From: CAYRMV01 sp964425255
GTDB taxonomy: Bacteria; Bacteroidota; Bacteroidia; Flavobacteriales_D; Crocinitomicaceae
Assembly (NCBI GenBank): GCA_964425255.1
Contig: CAYRMV010000062.1
Coordinates: 1-18,792, forward strand
Reading direction: 5' to 3'
Length of the DNA: 18,792 nt
A program made the position numbers and the translations under genes. The notes beneath the pieces are model-generated. The model was not told the origin of the DNA. It made no database searches and saw nothing but the letters and a program-made list of their open reading frames with translations. Shown here in pieces: positions 7,487 to 14,748 of the stretch (the stretch's first letter is position 1; every line of letters begins with the position of its first letter).

Positions 7487-8278
7487 ATGGCAGAAGAACA
7501 AAATGACATGTCATTTTTGGACCATCTGGAAGAATTAAGATGGAGGTTGGTTCGAATTTCAATTGCAATCGTGTTAGTATCGGTTGTATTGTGGTGGTTT
7601 CAAGAATGGATCATGGATCACCTTTTTCTTTCAATGAAAAGCCCTGATTTCCCCTCTTTCCGTTTGATGTGTGATCTTTTTGGGATTTGTATTGAAGACA
7701 TTCCGGTAAAAATGCAAAGTACAACGATGGCGGGACAATTTTCCTATGCATTGATGATGAGCATTATGGGCGGAATTGTACTTTCCTTTCCATTTATATT
7801 TTATCAAATCTGGGCATTTGTCAAACCGGGACTAAAACAAAACGAAAAATCAGTGGTAAAAGGCATTGTTTTTTACGTTAGTATGTTGTTTTTCATCGGA
7901 ATACTCTTTGGTTATTTCATTGTTGCACCTTTGACTGTTCAGTTTTTTGGATCATATAAAATCTCGAATGACATTGAAAATATCTTTACGATCAATTCAT
8001 TTATGAGTACAATCTTATCCACTGTATTTTATTCTGGACTATTGTTTTTATTACCAATCATCGTTTATATTTTTACAAAGTTGGGAATTGTAACTCCTGA
8101 TTTTCTGCGAAAATACCGAAAACATGCAATCGTTGCTGTTTTGATTTTAGCAGCTGTCATCACTCCACCGGATTTAATTAGTCAAATTATCGTTTCCATT
8201 CCCATCATTTTGTTGTATGAAATCGGAATTATTGTTTCTGCTTCTGTATACAAAAAACAACAACAAATGAATGTATAA
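7487..8278 (+). CDS. tatC: Sec-independent protein translocase TatC
   Basis: The 263-residue inner-membrane receptor of the twin-arginine pathway binds RR signal peptides of folded cargo. The N-terminal cytosolic motif MSFLDHLEELRWRL (8-21) holds the conserved Glu pair (15-16) that contacts the signal peptide. Six membrane helices follow, with the family motifs FPFIFYQIWAFVKPGL.NEK between helices 2 and 3 and ITPPD near the C-terminal helices. I start at ATG 7487 rather than the in-frame TTG at 7478, because the latter falls inside the promoter -7 element and would add only three residues. No tatA/tatB gene is in the window. The DUF5686 gene follows 30 bp downstream and is probably cotranscribed. 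Confidence 0.95.
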   Translation: MAEEQNDMSFLDHLEELRWRLVRISIAIVLVSVVLWWFQEWIMDHLFLSMKSPDFPSFRLMCDLFGICIEDIPVKMQSTTMAGQFSYALMMSIMGGIVLSFPFIFYQIWAFVKPGLKQNEKSVVKGIVFYVSMLFFIGILFGYFIVAPLTVQFFGSYKISNDIENIFTINSFMSTILSTVFYSGLLFLLPIIVYIFTKLGIVTPDFLRKYRKHAIVAVLILAAVITPPDLISQIIVSIPIILLYEIGIIVSASVYKKQQQMNV

Positions 8279-8308
8279 TCAAGATACTTTCATTAACTTA
8301 GCATTACA

Positions 8309-10768
8309 ATGAAAAATGCTCTACTCATCATACTTACTACAGTTCTATGCGCCATTTCTTGGGCACAACAAACAGTAGTTTCGGGAACAGTTCGCGATGC
8401 TGAAACGGGTGAGTTATTGCCATTTGTTAAAGTTCGTTTTCGGGACTCACAAATTGGTGCAATCACAGATACATCAGGGAATTATAAAATAGCAACATAC
8501 TATTCGACTGACAGTTTACAGTTTTTCAACATGGGATACGAAACGAAAACAGTTGCTGTAAAAAAAGACCAAACCCAAATAATCAACATTGAACTCAAGG
8601 TTTCCATCAACGAAATGGATGAAATTAAAATCGTTGCTCCATCTGAACTTCCTTGGATTACAATGCACAAGAAAATTGTAGCCAACAAACCAATAAACAA
8701 CAAAGAAAAATTACTAGCTTACGACTACGAACTATACAACAAAATGCAAGTTGACATCAATAATATAGGTGAAAAATTTGATAAAAACCCGTTGGTAAAA
8801 CGACTCGATTTAGTCATGGACTATTTAGATTCGACTGAAAATGGTAAAAATTACCTTCCTGTTTTATTAAGTGAGTCGATTTCTGATTTCTATTTCCGAA
8901 ACAAACCCAAAAAGAAAAAAGAAATAATCACAGCTTCGAAAATAACTGGGATTGAGAACTATCAACTCAATCAACTTGTTGGAGATATGTATCTCGACAT
9001 CAATGTGTATGAAAATAACATTCCCTTGTTTCAACGCACGTTTATTAGTCCAATCTCAAATATTGCTCGCTCTTTCTATACATTTAAAATTGTTGATACA
9101 ACTTGGGTCGGAAACCACTGGTGTTACCACTTGACTTTCGAACCCAAACGAACGGGAGATATGACATTTGAAGGAGATATTTGGGTTACCGATACAACTT
9201 ACGCTGTAAAATCTATTAAAGCAAATATTTCTCCTTGGGCAAACATCAATTATGTACAAGACTTGTATTTCGAACAAGATTTTGAAGAAGTTGAAAAAGA
9301 AGTTTGGATGCTTACCAAAGAGAAACTGATTGTCGACTTGAAAATCACAAAAAATACCGAAATCTATGGTTTTTTTGCTCGAAAAACTTCCAGTAGGAGA
9401 AATTTTGTAATCAATCAACCTAGAGAAGAGGCGTTTTACAAGGCCGATAATACCGTCGATTATGCTGACAGTGCCCAGCAACGTTCGTATGAATATTGGG
9501 TTGCACATCGTCACACACCACTTTCTGGACAGGAAAAAAACATTGAAGAAATGATTGACTCTTTGGAGCAAACTCGTACTTTCAAAGCGGTCAAAAATAT
9601 AGCCTATTTCTTCACAACAGGTTACTATCCGATTGGGAAATTCGAATTAGGGAATGCGTACAATTTTTTCAGTGCAAACCCAGTTGAAAAATACCGTTTT
9701 GGATTAGCCCTTAGAACATCGAATAACTTTTCACGTCGCATCGAACTAGGAGGTCGAATTGCCTATGGAGTTGGCGATGAAGCATTCAAATATGGTGCAA
9801 CCATTCGCTACAATGTAACGCCGAAAAAACGCGGAATGTTAATTCTTAATTATAGTAAAGACATAGAACAAATTGGCATTTCTCCAACTGCAGCAGCAGT
9901 AGGTTCCACTTTTGGAACACTGTTTCGAACTGGACCGCTTGATAAATTAACTTTTGTAGAAAAAGGTGGATTAAGTTTTGAGAAAGATGTCAAAAAAGAT
10001 TTGATTCTCTTTGGTTCATTTGATTGGAAAGAATATACAGCTTTGGGAGTTGCCAATTACCAACGTTTAAATTCGGATGGATCCTTTTCCAACATTGGGC
10101 GCATTCAAACATCGGAAGTGACACTTCGAGTTCGATGGACAAAAGACGAAGAATTTCTTTCTGGGGCATTCGACCGAACAAGTTTGCGATCCCGTTATCC
10201 CATTATATCGTTACAAGGTATTTTTGGTATCAAAGGATTGTTGGGAAGTGACTACAATTATCAAAAAATCGAATTTCAACTTGAACACAATCGAAACATT
10301 GGTGTTTTTGGACGACTGCGCTATGGGGCAACAGCTGGTTACATTTTTGGAACAACTGCCTATCCATTCCTAAAAGTTCACGAAGGAAACCAATCACTTT
10401 GGTTACTGACAAGTACATTTAACAAATTGAATTTCTTTGAATTTGTATCTGATAAATATGTAGGAGCATTTGCAGAACAACATTGGGAAGGCTTGTTTTT
10501 TGACCGTTTGCCATTGATAAAAAAATTAAAATGGCGACTAGTTACAACAGGTCGAATTGCTTATGGAAGCATTGATAATCGACATTCAGAAGTGATGTTA
10601 TTACCGAGTTTTACTAAACAATTTGGCTCTATCCCGTATGCAGAAGCGGCTGTCGGAATTGAAAACATATTCAAAGTAGGACGTGTAGATTTAGTTTGGC
10701 GATTGACACACTTAGATCCCGGAATGAGTCCGATAGGAATTCGGGCACGTTGGTCTTTTGGATTCTGA
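8309..10768 (+). CDS. DUF5686 family outer-membrane protein with CarboxypepD_reg-like domain
   Basis: The 819-residue protein has a Sec signal peptide (about 1-19, cleavage near SWA-QQ). A carboxypeptidase-regulatory-like beta-sandwich follows (about 23-105: VSGTVRDAETGELLPFVKV, then TDTSGNYKI). A long middle region and a C-terminal part (about 430-819) show alternating hydrophobic strands and end in WSFGF; a terminal Phe is typical of outer-membrane barrels. The order matches the Bacteroidota DUF5686 family. The N-terminus resembles that of TonB-dependent SusC proteins, but no plug domain is seen. The function is not known to me; a surface or envelope-assembly role is inference. It sits between tatC (30 bp upstream) and lptB (43 bp downstream), and from memory this neighbourhood is common in flavobacteria. 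Confidence 0.85.
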   Translation: MKNALLIILTTVLCAISWAQQTVVSGTVRDAETGELLPFVKVRFRDSQIGAITDTSGNYKIATYYSTDSLQFFNMGYETKTVAVKKDQTQIINIELKVSINEMDEIKIVAPSELPWITMHKKIVANKPINNKEKLLAYDYELYNKMQVDINNIGEKFDKNPLVKRLDLVMDYLDSTENGKNYLPVLLSESISDFYFRNKPKKKKEIITASKITGIENYQLNQLVGDMYLDINVYENNIPLFQRTFISPISNIARSFYTFKIVDTTWVGNHWCYHLTFEPKRTGDMTFEGDIWVTDTTYAVKSIKANISPWANINYVQDLYFEQDFEEVEKEVWMLTKEKLIVDLKITKNTEIYGFFARKTSSRRNFVINQPREEAFYKADNTVDYADSAQQRSYEYWVAHRHTPLSGQEKNIEEMIDSLEQTRTFKAVKNIAYFFTTGYYPIGKFELGNAYNFFSANPVEKYRFGLALRTSNNFSRRIELGGRIAYGVGDEAFKYGATIRYNVTPKKRGMLILNYSKDIEQIGISPTAAAVGSTFGTLFRTGPLDKLTFVEKGGLSFEKDVKKDLILFGSFDWKEYTALGVANYQRLNSDGSFSNIGRIQTSEVTLRVRWTKDEEFLSGAFDRTSLRSRYPIISLQGIFGIKGLLGSDYNYQKIEFQLEHNRNIGVFGRLRYGATAGYIFGTTAYPFLKVHEGNQSLWLLTSTFNKLNFFEFVSDKYVGAFAEQHWEGLFFDRLPLIKKLKWRLVTTGRIAYGSIDNRHSEVMLLPSFTKQFGSIPYAEAAVGIENIFKVGRVDLVWRLTHLDPGMSPIGIRARWSFGF

Positions 10769-10786
10769 TTTGTGCTGAATTTTCCG

Positions 10787-10794
10787 TAAGTTTG
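10787..10794 (+). promoter_or_regulatory. -7 promoter element of lptB
   Basis: TAAGTTTG is an exact TAnnTTTG, placed 17 nt before the GTG start of lptB, in the 43-bp gap after the DUF5686 gene. TTTG motifs upstream lie at 14 and 26 bp, outside the usual 17-23 bp. It suggests that lptB has its own promoter besides any read-through from tatC. Confidence 0.55.
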
Positions 10795-10811
10795 ACGCAC
10801 AAAATTGTCTC

Positions 10812-11552
10812 GTGAAACTATTTACGCAAGAAATCAAAAAAACATACAAAGGCAGAAACGTGGTAAAAGGCGTATCCGTCGAAGTGAATCAAGGTGAAAT
10901 CGTTGGGCTTCTTGGACCAAACGGAGCTGGGAAAACAACTTCCTTCTATATGATTGTTGGATTAGTCAAACCCGATGAAGGACAAGTGTTTTTGGATGAT
11001 GTTGAAATCACTCAAATGCCGATGTACAAGCGAGCACAATTAGGAATTGGTTACTTACCACAAGAAGTTTCTGTTTTTCGAAAGTTAAGCGTAGAAGACA
11101 ACATCCTGTCGATTCTCGAAATGACCGACTTGACAAAACCGCAGCGCACCGAACGTTTGGAACAATTATTAGAAGAATTCAGTTTGACACATGTCAGAAA
11201 GAATTTAGGAAATCGCCTATCGGGTGGTGAAAAAAGGCGGACAGAAATTGCTCGCGCTTTAGCTACAAATCCAAAATTTGTTTTGTTAGATGAACCTTTC
11301 GCTGGAGTTGACCCAATTGCAGTTGAAGATATTCAAAGTATCGTATCTGATTTACGGAAAAAAAACATTGGAATATTAATTACAGATCACAATGTACAAG
11401 AAACTCTTTCCATTACCAATCGAGCCTATTTATTATTTGAAGGTTCAATTTTGAAATCAGGTACAGCAGAAGAACTCGCATCGGATGAGCAAGTAAGAAA
11501 AGTGTACCTCGGACAACATTTTGAATTGCGAAGAAAACCAGGATTTGATTGA
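10812..11552 (+). CDS. lptB: LPS export ABC transporter ATP-binding protein LptB
   Basis: The 246-residue cytosolic ATPase powers LptFG extraction of lipopolysaccharide from the inner membrane. It has Walker A GPNGAGKT (35-42), Q-loop Gln84 in YLPQE, ABC signature LSGGE (136-140), Walker B VLLDE (157-161), the LptB-type continuation PFAGVDPIAVEDIQ and switch His193 in TDHNV. The PFAGVDP stretch and IGYLPQE..VFRKL separate it from branched-chain amino-acid ATPases. The start is GTG, just ahead of the conserved N-terminus. No other lpt gene is in the window. It is probably transcribed both from its own promoter and by read-through from tatC. Confidence 0.95.
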   Translation: MKLFTQEIKKTYKGRNVVKGVSVEVNQGEIVGLLGPNGAGKTTSFYMIVGLVKPDEGQVFLDDVEITQMPMYKRAQLGIGYLPQEVSVFRKLSVEDNILSILEMTDLTKPQRTERLEQLLEEFSLTHVRKNLGNRLSGGEKRRTEIARALATNPKFVLLDEPFAGVDPIAVEDIQSIVSDLRKKNIGILITDHNVQETLSITNRAYLLFEGSILKSGTAEELASDEQVRKVYLGQHFELRRKPGFD

Positions 11553-11569
11553 TTCGATTTACAAGAAAT

Positions 11570-11595
11570 AAAAAAAGGTCGTTTGAAACGACCTT
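11570..11595. terminator. intrinsic terminator between lptB and the small lipoprotein gene
   Basis: The stem AAGGTCG pairs with CGACCTT (11575-11581 with 11589-11595) around TTTGAAA, which can itself partly pair. On the minus strand it is followed by a long T-tract (the A run before the stem), so it is a strong terminator for the lipoprotein gene. In the plus direction the following sequence, GAACTTCTTTT, is a poorer U-tract. Confidence 0.8.
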
Positions 11596-11621
11596 GAACT
11601 TCTTTTGCAGTTAACTACTGA

Positions 11622-11762
11622 TTACTTTTGAGCTAGATCTGTGTTTTCTGTATTGTCTACGCTTCCGTAAGCATCACAGTGACCACCTTTCGATGAACCG
11701 CAAGAAGACAAAACCAAAGTAACAGTCAGTGCTACAAGAGCCAAGGCCATGATTTTTTTCAT
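11622..11762 (-). CDS. small CDAYG-motif lipoprotein
   Basis: A 46-residue protein. It opens MKKIMALALVALTVTLVL, a signal peptide, followed by the lipobox LSSC with lipidated Cys21 expected. The mature part of 26 residues is GSSKGGHCDAYGSVDN followed by a short polar tail ending DLAQK. The HCDAYG motif is one I associate with tiny lipoproteins that recur across Bacteroidota; no function is known to me. The gene is supported by a good -33/-7 promoter (11795-11822) on one side and a terminator (11570-11595) on the other, so it is a complete single-gene transcription unit. It has one free Cys (29) besides the lipobox Cys. It lacks the SDDDE-type acidic export signal right after Cys21, so surface exposure is not predicted. 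Confidence 0.8.
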   Translation of the reverse strand: MKKIMALALVALTVTLVLSSCGSSKGGHCDAYGSVDNTENTDLAQK

Positions 11763-11794
11763 ATTGTTGTTTGTTTAATGTTTGTATCGCAGAA

Positions 11795-11822
11795 CAAAAT
11801 TATTAAAAAATACGTATACCAA
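11795..11822 (-). promoter_or_regulatory. -33/-7 promoter of the small lipoprotein gene
   Basis: The minus strand reads TTG (11820-11822), a 17-bp spacer, then TAATTTTG (11795-11802), an exact match to the Bacteroidota TTG-N17-23-TAnnTTTG promoter. The leader to the ATG at 11762 is about 25-30 nt. Confidence 0.78.
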
Positions 11823-11912
11823 CCAAAAAAAGTTTCTACTTACTGACAATATTTTGTTGAAACAGAAATAGTATGCGTGCAAAGTTCCTGTTTCGCTTCA
11901 AGATTCAAGAAA

Positions 11913-11942
11913 TTGAATGATGGAAAAAATATTGTACTTTCG
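11913..11942 (+). promoter_or_regulatory. -33/-7 promoter of the TamA-like gene
   Basis: TTG (11913-11915), a 19-bp spacer, then TACTTTCG (11935-11942), which differs from TAnnTTTG at one position. The ATG at 11959 follows 16 nt after the element, so the leader is about 10 nt. Confidence 0.65.
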
Positions 11943-11958
11943 TTTACGTTAAAAAAAC

Positions 11959-13650
11959 ATGCGCTGGATTTTATTTGTCTGTTGGTTGGTTTCATTCTCC
12001 ACTTGGGGACAAAAACCGTATCAACTCGTTTTTACGAATGATTCCTATAAATTAATAAAGAAAAATCCTGAAATACACTTTAAAGACAGTTTAACAACCT
12101 TAAATTATATCAAAAACTTTCGTCAATTCGCCATTAAACAAGGTTATCTACTTGCTTCTGTAGATAGTTTGAAATGGTCAAATAAAAGAGCAAATGTCCA
12201 TTTTTACACAGGACCAAAACTAGAAAAAGCTGATTTAACAATTGACCCGCAAGTATTGAAATTTCTCAAAAAACGCGGAATTCACATGGAGAAATACATT
12301 CGAAATGTTGGATTTTCCCCTAAAGAGATTAGTCGAATTTTAAATGAGATTCAACAAACCTATGAAAACAATGGATTTCCATTTGTTCGTGTTCAGCTCG
12401 GTGACATCCAAATGGATAGTTTATCAATGAAAGCCAAGGTAATGGTAAAAGCTGGAAATAGTGTTTCATGGACAAAAATCAACCTTCGTGGAGAAAATTT
12501 ACTTTCTGAAAAAGTAATCAGTTCATACATCCAAATAAAAGTTGGAGACGAATACAACCACAAAGACCTTTCCATGATTTCAACACGATTAAAGCAAGTT
12601 ACTTTTTTGGAAGAAACTAAATCGGCAGAAGTACTCTTCACCCAAGAAGGTGCAGAATTGTTCTTGTATTTGAAATCAAAACCAGTAAGTTTAGCCAATG
12701 GAGTCATCGGAATTCAACCAAATCCAGTTACACAACGCGTTAGTTTGACGGGAGATATTCGATTAAAATTAGTGAACGTTCTCAAACGAGCTGAATTATT
12801 TGATTTGAATTGGCGCAGCATACAAGCTCAAACGCAAGCACTGAAAACACAATTAATTATTCCCAATTTATTTCGTTCGCCCTTTGGTATTGAGGGACAA
12901 TTTGAACTCTACAAACGAGATTCTACTTTTTTAGAATTGAAAAGCTCTGTTGGGATTCAGTATGCTTTGAGTAATGGAAATTTCTTGAAAGCATTTTATC
13001 GGAACAATTCTTCCAATGTACTTGCAGCGGGTAAAAACAATCCAAGTTTCTCCAATTTAGGAAGTGTCAACACCAACTATTATGGAATTGGATTTCAACG
13101 CCAAACAATTGATTATTTACCTAATCCCCGAAAAGGAATGTTGCTTCGGATGGATGTATCGATTGGTAGTAGAAAATCCCAAAAAAGTGATACTTCTTCG
13201 GTAATCACCGAAACAACCTTTCGAGGAATGATTGATTGGCAGAACTATTTTCCGATCAACAAGCGAAATGTTTTGAAAGTACAATTGTCAGGTGAATTTT
13301 ACGAAGCTCCGATAATTTTCCAAAATGAAGTCTATCGTTTTGGCGGACAAATTTCACAACGTGGATTCAATGAAGAAGAATTGAATGCCACAACCAGAGC
13401 GCTTTTCACCTTAGAATACCGCTTTCTATTGGATCAAAATTCATTTTTATTTGCATTCTACGATCAAAGTTGGTTTGAAAACAGAGCCTTAAATTATTAC
13501 AATGACACACCGTATGGATTTGGAATCGGGCTTTCATTCGGCACCAATTTAGGGACATTTTCCTTGTCATATGCCTTAGGTTCGCAACAAGGAAATCCAA
13601 TTTTATTTCGAGACGGAAAAGTACATTTTGGATACATTGCCTTCTTTTAA
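11959..13650 (+). CDS. BamA/TamA-family outer-membrane assembly protein
   Basis: The 563-residue Omp85-superfamily protein is close to TamA in size and much shorter than BamA. A signal peptide (about 1-17, FSTWGQ) is followed by POTRA-like segments: one at about 20-90, one at about 95-165 (with YENNGFPFVRVQL) and one at about 165-240 (INLRGENLLSEKVISSYI...GDEYNHKDL). A C-terminal 16-strand-type barrel runs from about 245 to the end and closes with GYIAFF. The loop-6 signature appears as GGQISQRGF, with Arg468 in place of the VRGY/F arginine. Omp85 proteins insert or translocate other proteins at the outer membrane; the client here is unknown. No tamB partner is adjacent. It could also be a phospholipase-type barrel lacking its enzyme domain. 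It is divergent from the small lipoprotein gene. Confidence 0.82.
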   Translation: MRWILFVCWLVSFSTWGQKPYQLVFTNDSYKLIKKNPEIHFKDSLTTLNYIKNFRQFAIKQGYLLASVDSLKWSNKRANVHFYTGPKLEKADLTIDPQVLKFLKKRGIHMEKYIRNVGFSPKEISRILNEIQQTYENNGFPFVRVQLGDIQMDSLSMKAKVMVKAGNSVSWTKINLRGENLLSEKVISSYIQIKVGDEYNHKDLSMISTRLKQVTFLEETKSAEVLFTQEGAELFLYLKSKPVSLANGVIGIQPNPVTQRVSLTGDIRLKLVNVLKRAELFDLNWRSIQAQTQALKTQLIIPNLFRSPFGIEGQFELYKRDSTFLELKSSVGIQYALSNGNFLKAFYRNNSSNVLAAGKNNPSFSNLGSVNTNYYGIGFQRQTIDYLPNPRKGMLLRMDVSIGSRKSQKSDTSSVITETTFRGMIDWQNYFPINKRNVLKVQLSGEFYEAPIIFQNEVYRFGGQISQRGFNEEELNATTRALFTLEYRFLLDQNSFLFAFYDQSWFENRALNYYNDTPYGFGIGLSFGTNLGTFSLSYALGSQQGNPILFRDGKVHFGYIAFF

Positions 13651-13662
13651 ATGAAAAACAAT

Positions 13663-14241
13663 TCAACCAATTTCTAATTGATATTTGTGTAACAACCCTT
13701 CTAATCCATCGATTGAAAAACGGGCTTTTTTCATGCGGTTATTTTCAGGATGAATTGAAAAATGAGATGCAGTTCGAAAATCGGCTTTTTCGAGATTTGT
13801 TCGATTGAACTGTGAACCAGTCAAATCAGTGAATACAAATTGAGCTTGAGAAAGGTCAGCTTCTGAAAAATCAATGTCCCTCAATGTACAATGGGAGAAA
13901 AGTGTTTTTTGCAATTTAGTTCCAAAAAAAGAACAATAGTTGAGCATAGATTGATGAAACTGAAACGAAAACTGAAACGAATTACAGCGAGTGAAGTCAA
14001 CCCCCATGATTTTACACTCCTTAAAAACACAATCCCGCAAACCGGTTCCTTCAAGCAGAGTCATTGAAAAGTTACATCCTTCGAAGGTACAATTTTCAAA
14101 GCTTATTCCTCGCAAATCCGTTTTCGTAAAATTACAAGCGTTAAATGTACATTGATAAAATTCCCGATTTCGAAATTTTTTTTCCGTGTAATTTATTTTT
14201 GTGTATGTAATTCCATCGTGGAGAACTGACTCTTTCGACAT
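13663..14241 (-). CDS. pentapeptide-repeat protein (Qnr/McbG-like architecture)
   Basis: The 192-residue protein is largely made of pentapeptide repeats of the form A/C-(D/N/T)-(L/F)-x-x (for example FYQCTFNACNFTKTDLRGISF, FENCTFEGCNF, DLSQAQFVFTDLTGSQF, NLEKADF). These form a right-handed quadrilateral beta-helix. The C-terminal cap, SIDGLEGLLHKYQLEIG, resembles the helical dimerisation end of Qnr/MfpA/McbG proteins, some of which mimic DNA and protect gyrase; that role here is inference from architecture. I begin at the ATG at 14241 (MSKESVLHDG). The open frame extends to an ATG at 14283, but an exact -7 element lies between the two. It is divergent from gldC across a palindrome, and its 3' end lies 12 bp from the convergent TamA-like gene. 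Confidence 0.85.
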   Translation of the reverse strand: MSKESVLHDGITYTKINYTEKKFRNREFYQCTFNACNFTKTDLRGISFENCTFEGCNFSMTLLEGTGLRDCVFKECKIMGVDFTRCNSFQFSFQFHQSMLNYCSFFGTKLQKTLFSHCTLRDIDFSEADLSQAQFVFTDLTGSQFNRTNLEKADFRTASHFSIHPENNRMKKARFSIDGLEGLLHKYQLEIG

Positions 14242-14252
14242 GTTTTTTGCAC

Positions 14253-14260
14253 CAAAAATA
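14253..14260 (-). promoter_or_regulatory. -7 promoter element of the pentapeptide-repeat gene
   Basis: The minus strand reads TATTTTTG, an exact TAnnTTTG, 11 nt before the ATG at 14241. The nearest upstream TTG is only 14 bp away, short of the usual spacing. Its position shows that the longer reading from 14283 is not the real start. Confidence 0.6.
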
Positions 14261-14291
14261 AGAACTAATTGAAACAATTTCATCGATAGAT

Positions 14292-14310
14292 TTCAGAAAC
14301 CTTTTCTGAA
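14292..14310. promoter_or_regulatory. palindrome between divergent promoters, candidate operator
   Basis: TTCAGAAA (14292-14299), a 3-bp spacer CCT, then TTTCTGAA (14303-14310): a perfect 8-bp inverted repeat. It ends 5 bp before the -7 element of gldC, so it covers that gene's -33 zone, and it lies about 32 bp upstream of the -7 element of the pentapeptide-repeat gene. A dimeric regulator bound there could affect both. The 3-nt spacer is tight for an RNA hairpin and no T-tract follows, which favours a protein-binding site. Confidence 0.4.
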
Positions 14311-14314
14311 TGCT

Positions 14315-14322
14315 TATTTTTG
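14315..14322 (+). promoter_or_regulatory. -7 promoter element of gldC
   Basis: TATTTTTG is an exact TAnnTTTG, ending 18 nt before the ATG at 14341. It overlaps an in-frame TTG at 14320, which is therefore not a plausible start. No TTG is present at 17-23 bp upstream; the palindrome occupies that place. Confidence 0.6.
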
Positions 14323-14340
14323 TCGAAAGCAAAGCAAACA

Positions 14341-14685
14341 ATGGATAAAAAAATAGTCAAAACATCAGAAATTAGTGTACAGGTTGGCGTAAACGAAAAT
14401 AATGTACCCATTCGCATGATGTGGAATGCAACCGATGGGAATGTAAGCAATCAAGAAGCAAAAGCCTTGTTTTTCTCGGTTTGGGATCCAACGGATAAAA
14501 ACACCTTGAAAATTGATTTATGGACTGACGATATGTCGATTGAGGAAATGAAGCAGTTTTTTCATCAAACGCTTTTAACAATGGCCGACACGTTTGAACG
14601 GGCAACGGGAGAAACCAATATTGTAGAAGATTTACGCGATTATTGTTACCATTTCGCAGACAAAATGAAGATTCTTCCAGAATAA
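14341..14685 (+). CDS. gldC: gliding motility protein GldC
   Basis: The 114-residue cytosolic protein (no signal peptide or membrane helix) matches the GldC family: SEISVQVGVNENNVPIRMMW near the N-terminus, SNQEAKALFFSVWD in the middle, NTLKIDLWTDDMSIEEMKQFF and a C-terminal helix ending HFADKMKI. Usual family length is about 110. In Flavobacterium johnsoniae GldC assists, but is not essential for, gliding and type IX secretion; many non-gliding Bacteroidota keep it. Here it is not next to gldB, the partner gene it is often found with. I start at ATG 14341 rather than TTG 14320. A bidirectional terminator follows. Confidence 0.92.
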   Translation: MDKKIVKTSEISVQVGVNENNVPIRMMWNATDGNVSNQEAKALFFSVWDPTDKNTLKIDLWTDDMSIEEMKQFFHQTLLTMADTFERATGETNIVEDLRDYCYHFADKMKILPE

Positions 14686-14694
14686 TGTTTGCAT

Positions 14695-14731
14695 AAAAAA
14701 ATGGCTGATCGAAGAAAATCAGCCATTTTTT
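14695..14731. terminator. bidirectional intrinsic terminator between gldC and the S46 peptidase gene
   Basis: A run of A, the stem ATGGCTGA (14701-14708), a 10-nt loop, TCAGCCAT (14719-14726) and a run of T. The A and T runs extend the pairing. It serves gldC on the plus strand and the peptidase gene on the minus strand. Confidence 0.9.
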
Positions 14732-14748
14732 ATTTCAATTTGTTTTGA

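Noticed and set aside
9056..9571. 171-codon minus frame opposite the DUF5686 gene
   Set aside because: It lies inside a long real gene, with Cys/Phe-rich composition typical of an antisense shadow and no promoter or known motif.
14242..14283. Extended start of the pentapeptide-repeat protein
   Set aside because: The added residues contain an exact TAnnTTTG promoter element, and the protein begins naturally at MSKESV.
14320..14340. TTG start seven codons upstream of gldC
   Set aside because: It overlaps the last bases of the -7 element; the ATG at 14341 gives the usual GldC N-terminus.
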